Of a stretch of 64,000 nt of DNA, positions 42,064 through 51,353 are shown one piece after another (position 1 is the stretch's first letter; every line of letters begins with the position of its first letter). The notes under the pieces are model-generated. The model was not told where the DNA came from. It worked only from the letters and a program-made list of their open reading frames with translations, and searched no databases. The stretch covers positions 1,798,001 to 1,862,000 of the forward strand of contig CAVRGH010000010.1 of NCBI GenBank assembly GCA_963720675.1, written 5' to 3'. A program made the translations under genes and the position numbers. This stretch comes from JALHSW01 sp963720675. Its GTDB lineage: Bacteria > Actinomycetota > Acidimicrobiia > IMCC26256 > PALSA-555.

Positions 42064-43511
42064 CGTCGCTCGCAGAGCTGCTGCTCGCGCCGAGCACCGA
42101 TGGCGCGCCTACCGACGTCCTCGTCTACGCGGGCGAGCGGCGGATCACCCGGGCCACGCTGATCGCCGACGCACGCGCAGTGCGCGACGGGCTCCTCGCC
42201 GCGGGGGTGACGCAGGGCGCTCCGGTCGCGGTGATGCTCGGCAACGGCCCCGAGACGATCGCCACGCTGTTCGGTGTCTGGGCGGCCGGGGGCGTCTACG
42301 TCCCCGTGAACCCGCGGCTCACCGATCCCGAGGTCGGTCGGCTCACCGATGCCGTCCCTCCTGCCGCCGTCGTCACGACGGAGTCCGAGCGCTCGCGGTT
42401 CCCGAGCCATGCGTTCGTCGCGTTGGATCGCCCTGACGTGCGCGTCGGTCGGGCCGGTCCGGCCGAGCCGCGCAAGCACTTCGACGCCGACGTCGCGCTC
42501 GTGCAGACGACCTCGGGGACCACCGGGCCGCCGACTCCCGTCCCGCTCCGACACTCCCAGGTGCTCGCACTCCTCGAGGGCGTCCTCGGTACGGTCCGCA
42601 CCCGCGGCGAGGCAGCACGCGACACGCCGGCGATGCCCAACCTCGTCCCGGTGTCCCTCTCACTCTGGGCGGGCATCTACAACGTCTTGTTCGCGTTCCG
42701 AGTCGGGGCACCGGTCGTCCTGATGGAGCGTTTCGAACCGGGCGAGCTCGCGCGGTTGGTCGCCGAGCACCAGATCCGGTCGGTCGTGCTGCCCCCGGCC
42801 GCGATGGCGATGTGCTGCGACGACCCCGGCCTCGCGTCGCTCGCGCCGCTGCGCTACGTGCGGAGCATCACGGCTCCGCTCTCGCCGTACCTCGCGCGGC
42901 GCTTCCACGATCGGTTCGGCGTCGCGGTGCTCAACTGCTACGGCCAGACCGAGCTCGGGGGCGAGGTCGTTGGCTGGAGCGCCGCGGACTGGCGCGAGTT
43001 CGGCAGCACGAAGCTCGGCGCAGTCGGGCGACCGCACGTAGGCGTCGAGCTCCGCATCGACGAGACGGGCGAGCTGTGGGTGCGCACCCCGGCGTCGCGC
43101 ACTGCACCGCCGGCCACGCTCGGCGACCGGGCCACCGGGGACGGCTGGCTGTGCACCGGCGATCTGGGTCGGATCGACGATGACGGCTTCCTGTGGATCG
43201 AGGGACGCGCGTCCGACATGGTGAATCGGGGCGGCCTGAAGGTCTTCCCGGCGGAGGTCGAAGAGGTGCTGCGCTCGGTGCCCGGGGTGCAGGACGTCGC
43301 CGTGGTGGGCGTCCCGGACGAGCGACTCGGCGAGCTACCGGTCGCCGCCGTGGTGGGGGACGCGTCGGCGGAAGTGCTGGACGCCGCGTGCCGCGCCCAC
43401 CTCGCGCCCTACAAGATCCCGGCGCGCTTCGTGTTCGTCGACAACCTCCCCCGGAACGAGGTGGGGAAGGTGCTGCGTACCGAGATCCAGGATCGCTGCA
43501 CCGAGGTTTGA
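42060..43511 (+). CDS. Acyl-CoA synthetase / AMP-dependent ligase
   Basis: A 483-residue ANL enzyme. ATP-binding loop QTTSGTTGPPTPVP (the usual Lys after the Pro is missing), YGQTELGGE, the TGD motif in GWLCTGDLGRIDDDGF, hinge IEGRASDMVNRGGLKVFP and A10 lysine in NEVGKVLRTEI. It adenylates a carboxylate and joins it to CoA, feeding the dehydrogenase and hydratases encoded just upstream. Last gene of the coupled operon 37006-43511. A hairpin covers its stop. Confidence 0.9.
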   Translation: MTSLAELLLAPSTDGAPTDVLVYAGERRITRATLIADARAVRDGLLAAGVTQGAPVAVMLGNGPETIATLFGVWAAGGVYVPVNPRLTDPEVGRLTDAVPPAAVVTTESERSRFPSHAFVALDRPDVRVGRAGPAEPRKHFDADVALVQTTSGTTGPPTPVPLRHSQVLALLEGVLGTVRTRGEAARDTPAMPNLVPVSLSLWAGIYNVLFAFRVGAPVVLMERFEPGELARLVAEHQIRSVVLPPAAMAMCCDDPGLASLAPLRYVRSITAPLSPYLARRFHDRFGVAVLNCYGQTELGGEVVGWSAADWREFGSTKLGAVGRPHVGVELRIDETGELWVRTPASRTAPPATLGDRATGDGWLCTGDLGRIDDDGFLWIEGRASDMVNRGGLKVFPAEVEEVLRSVPGVQDVAVVGVPDERLGELPVAAVVGDASAEVLDAACRAHLAPYKIPARFVFVDNLPRNEVGKVLRTEIQDRCTEV

Positions 43512-43516
43512 CCTCG
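43502..43516. terminator. Hairpin at the end of the beta-oxidation operon
   Basis: CGAGGT-TTG-ACCTCG, a perfect 6-bp stem spanning the ligase stop codon, 14 bp before the stop of the convergent MMPL gene. No T-tract. Confidence 0.45.
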
Positions 43517-43529
43517 ACGCGCGGGTTGC

Positions 43530-45711
43530 TCAGTCGACCGCGACCGGTGCATGCGCCTGCTCGAGGAGGCGCAGCTCCCCTTCGAGATCGGGGGACGCCT
43601 CGACGTGCACCTTCGGGATCCACTCGAGCCACTTCGGGAACCACCAGTTGCGGTCTCCGAGCAGCTCCATGGTCGCGGGCACGAGGACGATGCGGACGAG
43701 CGTGGCGTCGATGAAGATGGCCGCTGCAAGACCCATCCCGAAGAGCTTGATCACCCGGGAGTCGCCGAGCACGAAGCTTCCGAAGACGCACACCATGATC
43801 GCCGCCGCCGCGGTGATCACGCGAGCGGTCGCCGCCAGGCCGTCGGCGACGGCGAGGCCGTTGTCACCGGTTCGGTCGTACTCCTCCCGAACGCGCGAAA
43901 GCAGGAAGACCTCGTAGTCCATCGACAGCCCGAACACGATCGCGAACAGCATCATCGGGACGAACGGCTCGATGGGCCCCGTCCCCTTGATGCCCAACAG
44001 CTCGCCGAACCAGCCCCACTGGAAGACGGCGACGATCACGCCGTATGCAGCGCCGATCGACAGCAGGTTCATCACCACGGCCTTGACGGGCACCAGCACC
44101 GAACGGAACACGACGAGCAACAGGATGAAGCTGAAGGCGAGGACTGCCCCGATGAAGAGCGGGAGCCGGGACGCCAGCGTGTCCGAGACGTCGACACCGG
44201 ACGCGGTGATGCCACCGATCTCGACCGCGGCGTCCGTCCCGCGCAACGCGGAGGGGATCACATCGCTGCGAAGGCGGTCGATGAGCTCGACGGTGGACTC
44301 GCTCTGGGGCGATGTCGTCGGGATCACCTGGATCACGGCCGTCCGGCCGTCCTCGCTCGCGATCGCCGGGCTGACCTGGGCGACGCCCCGCGTCGATGCG
44401 AGCCGCGCCGAGAGCTGTTGCAGCGACTCGACCCCGTCCGGGGTGCGCGCGGCCAGGACGAGCGGCCCGTTGAAGCCCGGTCCGAAGCCGTCCGCGAGCA
44501 GGTCGTACGCGCGACGCGTGGTCTCGGTCGCCGGGTTGTTGCCGGCATCCGAGAAACCGAGTCGGAGTGACAGGAACGGGACCGCGAGGATCACCAGCAC
44601 CGCGAGCCCGGCGAGTGCAGCTGTCCAGGGGCGATGCTGCACGACGCGGCTCCACCGGAACCAGATGCTCTCGCGGGTCGCGCTCTCCTTGCGGTGCAGG
44701 AACGGGATGCTGAGCTTGTCGATGTTCGTGCCGGCGAACCCGAGCAGTGCGGGGACGAAGGTCACGGACGCGACCATCATCACCAGCACCGTGACCGCGC
44801 CTCCAGCGCCCAGCCCGCGGATGAAGTCGACGCCCATCAGGAAGAGACCGCACAGTGAGATCACCACCGTCGCGCCGGCGAACAGGACCGCGCGCCCCGC
44901 GGTGTCGATGGCCAGGACGACAGAGCGCTCCGGGTCGAGGCCGTCGTGGAGGCCCTGGCGGAACCGTGTGACGATGAACAAGGCGTAGTCGATCCCGACA
45001 CCGAGCCCGATCATCGCTGCGAGCTGCGTCGTGAACGTCGGCATCACCATCACGTTGGACAGGAGCCCGACGATCGCGAACCCACCACCGATCCCGAGGA
45101 TCGCGGTGAAGATCGGGAGACCCATGGCGAGCACCGAGCCGAAGGCGATGAGGAGGATGATCACTGCGGCGAGCAGCCCGATCAGCTCGGACGACCCCCC
45201 GAAGGCGCCGAGCTGGAACATGCGGCCACCGACCTCGAACTGCGTGCCGTCGGCCTGTGTCCCGACGCCCGCGAGGTCGATGATCCGCTCCGCGGTCGCC
45301 TCGGAGACTTCGCCCGCGCGCTGGTCGAACTGGATCTCGGCGTACGCGATGGTCCCGTTCGCGGACACCTGTCGGGCACCCTCGGGCGAATAGGGGCTGG
45401 TGGTACCGGTCACGTGGGGCACGCGCTCGATCGCGGCGAGCTTGTCCTCGAACGCCTGCCGCACCGCGGGGTCGTCGACCCCTGGAGGTGCCTGCACGAC
45501 GAGCTGGCCGCTGTCACCGGACTGCGCCCGGAACGTGCGGGCGAGCAGCTCCTGGGCGCGACTGGACTCGGTGCCCTTCACCGAGAAGGTCTGACTGAAG
45601 CCGTCCCCGACGTTGGCGGCGACGACCGTGAGGCCGACCACACCGACGACCCAGAGCGGCGACGACGAGCCTGCGACGGCGGTAGCAGAACGCGGCGAGC
45701 TGGCGAAGCAT
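43530..45711 (-). CDS. MMPL/RND family transporter, frameshifted near its start
   Basis: About 726 residues after repair. ATG 45711 has GAGGAG upstream and gives MLRQLAAFCYRRRRLVV. The frame breaks at 45654-45662 and resumes as LWVVGVVGLTVVAANVGDGFSQTF; one extra base explains it. Two six-helix RND halves are visible, with the conserved GVGIDYALFIVTRFR and GLSMDYEVFLLSRVREEYDRTG. MMPL proteins export lipids, siderophores or drugs. A MarR gene is divergent only 39 bp away and probably controls it. Confidence 0.87.
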
Positions 45712-45750
45712 GTCGCTCCTCGGGGGGAAGACGGCGGATGGCGTCGACGC

Positions 45751-46161
45751 GTGAATCCTGCGACGCGGACGATCAGCTTCTTCTTCGCGTACCGGGAAGC
45801 CCACCTCGGCGCCGTCCACGAGCTGGGGCTGACGCCGGGCGACATGAAGGCCTTCATGATCCTCCAGCCCGACGAGGCGAAGTCGATGGGCGCGCTCGCC
45901 GAGGAGTGGGCCTGCGACGCCTCGAACGCACGTGGATGGTCGACCGCCTCGAGGACGCGGGTTCGTCGAGCGACGCGCGAAGGAAGGTGACCGTCGGTGA
46001 AGACGGTCGTCCTCACCCCCGCCGGCGAGAAGATGAAGGCCCAGCTGATCGAGCGACTGTCGGAGCCACCCGCCGATCTCCTCGACCTCGAGCGTGCCGA
46101 CCTCGAGGCACTCCGCGCCGCGCTGGCGCTCCTCCCGCCGACCCCGCCGTTCGGGGCATGA
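45751..46161 (+). CDS. MarR family regulator broken by three small deletions
   Basis: About 137 residues if repaired. GTG 45751 gives NPATRTISFFFAYREAHLG and LGLTPGDMKAFMILQPDEAKSMGALAEEWACDASN. The rest is spread over other frames: TWMVDRLEDAG, then FVERRAKEGDRR, then VKTVVLTPAGEKMKAQL to TGA 46159. One missing base each at about 45927, 45961 and 45996 restores a full winged-helix MarR protein. Three breaks in 70 bp could be a poor-coverage patch or a true pseudogene. It is divergent from the MMPL transporter, the usual MarR target. Confidence 0.75.
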
Positions 46162-46215
46162 TCTCGTCGCCCTGACGCACCTTCGACCAGGGGCGCCGAC
46201 CAGGTAGGGGGACGC

Positions 46216-47568
46216 ATGAGCGACGAGCAGCCGCGCGAGCCGTCGAAGTACGCGGAACGACTGTTCCCTGCTCCGGTCGACCACGGGATCGCACGGGAGG
46301 ACCGCGCCGTCAGCACCGTGACCTCAGGGGTCGACACCGCCGAGCTGGGATCGTGGCAGGGCGAGCAGTGGTACCAGGGCGGTGGGCGCGTCGGCGAGAA
46401 GGCCGTCGAACGCATCGTGATCTACCCGCCGACGCGCGGGATCCAGACCCAGGGCGACCCGTTCGAGCCGGTGCGCATCGGCTTCCTCATCGACATGGAC
46501 CTCGGACAGCTGCTCGCAGATTGCATCGACCCGTTCGTGCTCGCGATCGAGGATGCGATGAACGAGGGCATCTGGACGCGCCCGATCGAGATCTTCACCG
46601 TCGACGCCCGCGGGCTGCCGCGCGAGAGCTATCGGAAGCTGATCGCCGGTTACCACCGTCTCGTCGAGGAAGGCTGCGTGGTCGTGATCGGCCCGTTCAT
46701 CGCCGACAACTCGGAGGTGATCGCTCCGTACGCGAACGCGTCGGGCGTGCCCGTGCTCCTCTGGACGGGGACGACGCGAGCGTTCGGGGAGTTCGTGTTC
46801 ACCGTCGCCAACGGGGACATCCCGACGGAGTCGGTGATGTGTGCCAACTGGTGCAAGCTCCAGGGTCACCAGAAGGTGGGGTTCTTCTGGGAGCAGGGCT
46901 CGGCCGGCGATCTGTACGCCGACTACTTCCGCCGCACCGCGCTCCAGATCGGCCTCGAGATCACCAAGGAGGTGTTCCTCGCGCCGAACCCGCGCAACCT
47001 GCAGGAGCAGCTCGAGCAGATGCGCGCGCTCGGCACCGAGGCGGTCGTCTACGTCGGGTACGGGTACTCGACGTTCCACTTCGCGAGCGCCTTCAAGGCG
47101 ATGGGCTGGGATCCGCCCCGAGTCATGGGCACCGCGTTCATGTTCTATTCGAACTCGAACGCGTGGGCCGAGGGGCTCGAGGGCTGGCACGGCGTCGACC
47201 AGCTCGGCGAGGACGGCACCAACCTCAACTACAACGCGATGCTCGAGCGCTTCCAGGCCCGGTTCGGTCGCGTGTCACGCAACGTCGTGGTGGCGCTGGC
47301 CTACGACACCGCGCGCGTCGCGATCCAGGGCATCGCGAACGCCCGGATCCCGACCCCCCGCCACGTGAAGGAGGGCATCGAGATGATCAAGTGGATGCCC
47401 ACCACGAACGGCGGACCGTCGTGCTTCATCACCTTCGCGGAGTACGACCACCGCGGCTACAAGGGCGACTTCCTCACGATCCGCGAGCTGCGCGGTGGTC
47501 AGCTCCACTTCCGCGGCTACTACCGACCACAGTGGCCCGTGAACTCGATGGACGCGCCCTCGGCTTGA
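46216..47568 (+). CDS. Leucine/amide-binding-protein-like (Peripla_BP_6) protein without signal peptide
   Basis: A 450-residue protein. Residues about 85-430 form a type I periplasmic-binding fold: VRIGFLIDMDLGQLLADCIDPFVLAIEDAMNEG, VVVIGPFIADNSEVIAPYANASGVPVLLWTGTTRAFG, VGFFWEQGSAGDLYADYFRRTALQIG. The 85-residue N-terminus is hydrophilic, with no signal peptide or lipobox, and no ABC permease genes are adjacent. The protein is therefore either cytoplasmic (a sensor or carrier) or exported by another route. It converges directly on the thiolase gene. Ligand unknown. Confidence 0.8.
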   Translation: MSDEQPREPSKYAERLFPAPVDHGIAREDRAVSTVTSGVDTAELGSWQGEQWYQGGGRVGEKAVERIVIYPPTRGIQTQGDPFEPVRIGFLIDMDLGQLLADCIDPFVLAIEDAMNEGIWTRPIEIFTVDARGLPRESYRKLIAGYHRLVEEGCVVVIGPFIADNSEVIAPYANASGVPVLLWTGTTRAFGEFVFTVANGDIPTESVMCANWCKLQGHQKVGFFWEQGSAGDLYADYFRRTALQIGLEITKEVFLAPNPRNLQEQLEQMRALGTEAVVYVGYGYSTFHFASAFKAMGWDPPRVMGTAFMFYSNSNAWAEGLEGWHGVDQLGEDGTNLNYNAMLERFQARFGRVSRNVVVALAYDTARVAIQGIANARIPTPRHVKEGIEMIKWMPTTNGGPSCFITFAEYDHRGYKGDFLTIRELRGGQLHFRGYYRPQWPVNSMDAPSA

Positions 47569-48762
47569 TCAGCCCAGCTGGTTGCCGACGATCCCCACGA
47601 AGCTGACCATCTCACCGGGGTAGCCACCGAGGTTGTGCACGAGGCCGAGACCGCGGTCCGCGGTCTTGATCGTGCGCTCGGGCGGAGCCTCGCCCCGCAG
47701 CTGGAGCCAGTTCTCGAAGAACATGCGCAGGCCGCTCGCGCCGACCGGATGGCCGAAGCTCTTGAGCCCGCCGTCCGGGTTCACCGGCAGGTCACCGAGC
47801 AGGTCGAACGTGCCGTTGAGCACTTCCTTCCATGCGGTGCCGCGCTCGGCGAAGCCGAGGTCCTCGTAGATGAGCAGCTCGGCCGGCGTGAAGCAGTCGT
47901 GCACCTCGGCCATCGCGATCTGGCTGCGGGGGTCGGTGACGCCCGCCTGCGCGTAGGCGTCCTTGCCCGCCATGTTGATCTCGGGAAACCACGTGTAGTC
48001 GTAGTCGGGGTTGGCGTTGCCGGTCCCGTCGCCGGCGATGAACGAGAGGCCCTTCACGTACAGCGGCTTGTCCGTGTACTTCAGGGCGTCCTCCGCGCGC
48101 ACGAGGATCGCCGCGGCCGAGCCGTCGGCGACACCGGAGCAGTCGAAGACTCGGAGCGTGCCGGCCATGAGCGGCGCGCTGCAGATCGTGTCCATCGTGA
48201 CGGGCTTGCGGAACTGGGCGCGCTCGTTGACGGAACCGTTCTGGTGGTTCTTCCACGAGATGCGGGCGAGCACCTCGCGCATCTGGTCGTCGCTCACGCC
48301 GTATTTCGCGCCATACGCGGGTGAACACATCGCGAACATCGCCGCAGCAGACAGTGCGCGCGCGGTGCCATCGGTCGGCGCGTGGCTCGCACCGACGAGG
48401 CCTTGGTAGCCACTGTCCTTGACCTTCTCGACGCCCACCGCCATCGCGACGTCGTACGCACCGGAGGCCACCGCGTACGCAGCGTTGCGCAGCGCCTCGG
48501 AGCCCGTCGCGCAATAGTTCTCGACGCGTGTCACCGGCTTCTGGATGCCGAGCGGGCGTGCGAGCGTCTGACCCGAGTTGCCCGACATCGCGGTGCCGAG
48601 CCAGTAGGCGTCGACATCGTCCTTGGCGATCCCGGCGCTCTCGAGCGCCTCCCCCGTCGACCAGATGAGCAGGTCGTCGGTGCCCTTGTCCCAGTGCTCA
48701 CCGAACTTGGTGCATCCCATGCCGACGATGGCGACCTGGTCCTTGATCCCGTGCGATGCCAT
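47569..48762 (-). CDS. SCP2-type thiolase / acetyl-CoA acetyltransferase family
   Basis: A 397-residue thiolase-fold protein. Nucleophilic Cys in VENYCATGSEALRNAAYA, the middle HDCFTPAELLIYEDLGF, and the C-terminal GGLKSFGHPVGASGLRM. This is the SCP2/lipid-transfer thiolase group, used in steroid side-chain and long-chain acyl breakdown, often with a DUF35 OB-fold partner. Just such a partner gene lies directly upstream (ends at 48804). ATG 48762 start. Confidence 0.9.
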   Translation of the reverse strand: MASHGIKDQVAIVGMGCTKFGEHWDKGTDDLLIWSTGEALESAGIAKDDVDAYWLGTAMSGNSGQTLARPLGIQKPVTRVENYCATGSEALRNAAYAVASGAYDVAMAVGVEKVKDSGYQGLVGASHAPTDGTARALSAAAMFAMCSPAYGAKYGVSDDQMREVLARISWKNHQNGSVNERAQFRKPVTMDTICSAPLMAGTLRVFDCSGVADGSAAAILVRAEDALKYTDKPLYVKGLSFIAGDGTGNANPDYDYTWFPEINMAGKDAYAQAGVTDPRSQIAMAEVHDCFTPAELLIYEDLGFAERGTAWKEVLNGTFDLLGDLPVNPDGGLKSFGHPVGASGLRMFFENWLQLRGEAPPERTIKTADRGLGLVHNLGGYPGEMVSFVGIVGNQLG

Positions 48763-48803
48763 TGGAGTCTCCGTCCTTCTCCGAGAGAGCCGCTGCCGTC
48801 CGC

Positions 48804-50208
48804 TCAACCGCGGACCGGGCGCGCCTTCCAGAAGTAGTTGTGGATGCTGTCGGCCGTGAAGAGGCGACGGAACGTCATCTCGACCCGGTCGCCCATCTCG
48901 AGGTCGTCCGCGTTGACGTCGCAGAGCTCGACCGCCGTGCGGCCGCCACCGTCGAAGTCGACGACCGCGAACACGATCGGCGGACTCGGCGAGTACGCGA
49001 TCTTGTCGATGGTGAACGTCGCGATCGTGCCGACGTGGTCGGCCATCGGCGCGGGTTCCATGTCGTCCTGGGTACCGCCCACCATGGACACACGGGCGGG
49101 CGGGAGGTGCAGCGCACCACTCGACCGGTCCTTGGAGCCGACGAACCCGTACTTCCAGTCCTCACGACGGCCCGAGATCGCACCGGAGATGCGACCCGGC
49201 TCGGGCCGGCGCGGCGGCTCGAGGGTGACCCAGTCGCGCCAGGCGAGGAACTTGCCGTAGGCGACGTCGGCCCGGGCCTCGACCTGTTGGGCGACGGTGC
49301 GAGCCGGCGACCACGAGGCGATCGCGTCGGTGGTGCGGAAGAGCAGCGCGTCGGCGCCGTCGACGATCGACACGATGCCGATCACCTCGCCGGGCTTCGC
49401 GTGCTCGAGCACCGACGCCAACAGCAGCGCCACGTGCGCGGTGCCGGTGTATCCGACCGTGGCGGCCAGCCCGTCGACGACCTTGGCCTGGTCGACTCCC
49501 AGACGCGGCGTGAGCGAGCGCACCGCGCGGGTGCGGGCCGGTGACGATGAGGTGGTCGACCTGGTCGGGCGAGAGCTCGGCACCCTTCAGCGCGGCGTTC
49601 CACGCCTCTTCGCCGAGCGGGACGTACTTCGTCTCGCCGAAGCGCTCCTCCCACGCCTTCGAGCGTGGCTCGCCGGGTAGGCGCCACCGGTCGATGAACT
49701 CCTCGGTCGTGGTGCCGACCCCGAGGAGCTCCGCGAGCACCGGCCCGTCGTCGTCCGAGCCGAGCAGGATCGCCGCGGCGCCGTCGCCGCCCGCCGACTC
49801 GTCGGCGCTGGTGGGAAGACCGTTGCGCTCGTCGGAGCTCACGACGAGGACCGACGGTCCGCCGCTCAGCGCGGCGAGCAGTGCACCGTTCGCGGAGCGC
49901 ACCGCGCCACCGAAGTCGTAGGCCGGGACCGTGCGATCGAGCCGGAGGACCGCATGGATGGTCGTCGCGTTGGTCTTGTCGAGGTATGCGGGCGACGCGG
50001 TCGCGAACGCCAGGGCCCCGGGCTCGACCCCGCCCGCGGACGCCAGCGCCAGGCGCGCGGCCTCGACTCCCATCGTGGTGGTGTCCTCGTCGTACGACGC
50101 CACGGCGCGGGTGCCCTTGCCCCCGCCGGTCCCGAACGTCGCACCGATCTGGGTCCGGTCGAGCCGCCAGTAGGGCACGTAGGCAGCCGCACTCAGGATT
50201 CCTCGCAT
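48804..50208 (-). CDS. HMG-CoA-synthase-like protein fused to DUF35 OB-fold, frameshifted once
   Basis: About 467 residues after repair. The N-terminal two thirds have a thiolase-like fold (RGILSAAAYVPYWRLDR, YDEDTTTMGVEAARLAL, VPLGEEAWNAALKGAELSPDQVDHLIVTGPH). The frame breaks at 49526-49538 (run CCC) and continues RAVRSLTPRLGVDQAKVVDGLAA, with DGADALLFRTTDAIASW, then the OB-fold (VGTIATFTIDKIAYSPSPPIVFAVVDFDGGG). The expected catalytic Cys position reads YDFGGAVRSANGAL, so it lacks the synthase nucleophile. Probably a scaffold or partner of the neighbouring thiolase. Confidence 0.82.
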
Positions 50209-50275
50209 GCGGCCGAGCGTACCTGGCGACGTGACATCAGCGTCAGGTCGGAGGCCGGTCGCGGCCGGGCGGGCG

Positions 50276-50565
50276 TCAGGCCGTCACCTCGTTGTGGATC
50301 TCGAAGTCCGTCTCGGACGGCGGACCAGAAGCGCGCCGTCGAGGCTCCCGAGCGTCGGGCCGAGCGTGCCGTCGCGGAATGCCTCGAAGGAGTCCTTCGA
50401 GTCCCAGATGGCGACGACGAACCACCCGTCGTCCGTCGGCCCGGCGGCGTGGTAGGTCTGGCCGGCCGGCAAGCTCTTGCCTCCATCGGGGTGCACGGCT
50501 GCCAACGTCTTCTCGTACTGCTCCTTGGTCCCGCCCGCGAAGTGGTGCGTGATCCCGTACGCCAT
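50276..50565 (-). CDS. Small dimeric alpha/beta-barrel (ABM-like) protein, frameshifted near its end
   Basis: About 96 residues after repair, from ATG 50565 with GGGAGG upstream. MAYGITHHFAGGTKEQYEKTLAAVHPDGG, GQTYHAAGPTDDGWFVVAIWDSKDSFEAFRD and a final ETDFEIHNEV form the pattern of ferredoxin-like ABM/EthD proteins. The frame breaks at about 50324-50340, where one base seems missing. Relatives are monooxygenases or ligand-binding proteins; no catalytic residue can be named. Single-gene unit. Confidence 0.7.
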
Positions 50566-50612
50566 GGTGGCCTCCCGGGGAATGCCGAGGCGCCGCACGC
50601 TCGGGACGGACC

Positions 50613-51228
50613 CTACCGGGCCCCCTGGTCACCGCCCGCGGGCCGTCCGAGCATCCAGATGTGCGGCCCGCCCTGCAGGTCCACCTCGACGTGGATCCCG
50701 AAACCGTGGCGCGTAGAACGCGACGTTCGCCTCCGTCGCCGTCACGAGGTACGACGCGAGGCCGGCGGCATCGGCCTCGGCCAGCCCCGGCATGAGGACG
50801 GCGGACCCGAGCCCTCCACCCTGGCGGTCGGGGTGCGTCGCGAGGACACCGAGGTACCAGTGCGGCTCGTCCGGCCAGGTCGGCGTGAGCGCGTGGTCGA
50901 GACGCTCCACGCCGGGGATCGTCGCCGGATGCAGCTCGGGCTCGATCGCGTCCCACTGCGCGTCGACCCAGTCACCGCCCATGCGGTTGCCACCCGGCGG
51001 GTTCCACTGCGCCACTGCCGCACAGTCGTCCGTGCACCACAGCTCGCCGCCCGCGAGGCGCGTGTCGAAGAGCAACCCGAAGAAGCGACTCGCGTCGTCG
51101 AGGTACCGCTCGTCGTCGGGCATCAGGTGCCGGATGAACGGATCGGCCGAGAACGCGCGCGCAGCCGTGTCGATCGACGTGCTGCGATCCCCGACGGCGG
51201 CACGGCGGATCGCCGGGAGTCCTGTCAT
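50613..51228 (-). CDS. GNAT family N-acetyltransferase, frameshifted near its end
   Basis: About 205 residues after repair. Acetyl-CoA-binding loop WYLGVLATHPDRQGGGLGSAVLMPGL, then LVTATEANVAFYA. The frame breaks at about 50705-50713, where two missing bases (a CG unit) would give FYARHGFGIHVEVDLQGGPHIWMLG and a stop at 50613. This matches the usual C-terminal GNAT beta-hairpin. Acceptor substrate unknown. It is divergent from the glyoxalase-like gene and its LexA-type box. Confidence 0.78.
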
Positions 51229-51262
51229 GGATCGGAGACTAGGCAGGCCGCCGGCGCGTCCC

Positions 51263-51307
51263 TTGACGGGTCTCGGGATCGACTCCTAGGGTACGAACGT
51301 CTGTTCG
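51263..51307 (+). promoter_or_regulatory. Promoter with overlapping LexA/SOS-type box
   Basis: TTGACG (51263-51268), 18 bp, TAGGGT (51287-51292) is a good -35/-10 pair. The perfect palindrome CGAAC-GTCT-GTTCG (51294-51307) follows, which would cover the transcription start. Actinobacterial LexA boxes read TCGAAC-N4-GTTCGA. The glyoxalase-like gene starts 47 bp downstream. Confidence 0.6.
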
Positions 51308-51353
51308 AATCCTGATCTGCACCCAGCACCCACCCGCACCCTGACCCCGGAGC

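Noticed and set aside
45927..45996. Programmed frameshifting in the MarR gene
   Set aside because: Three breaks with no slippery heptamer or downstream structure, and similar breaks in unrelated genes across the window, make sequence error more likely.
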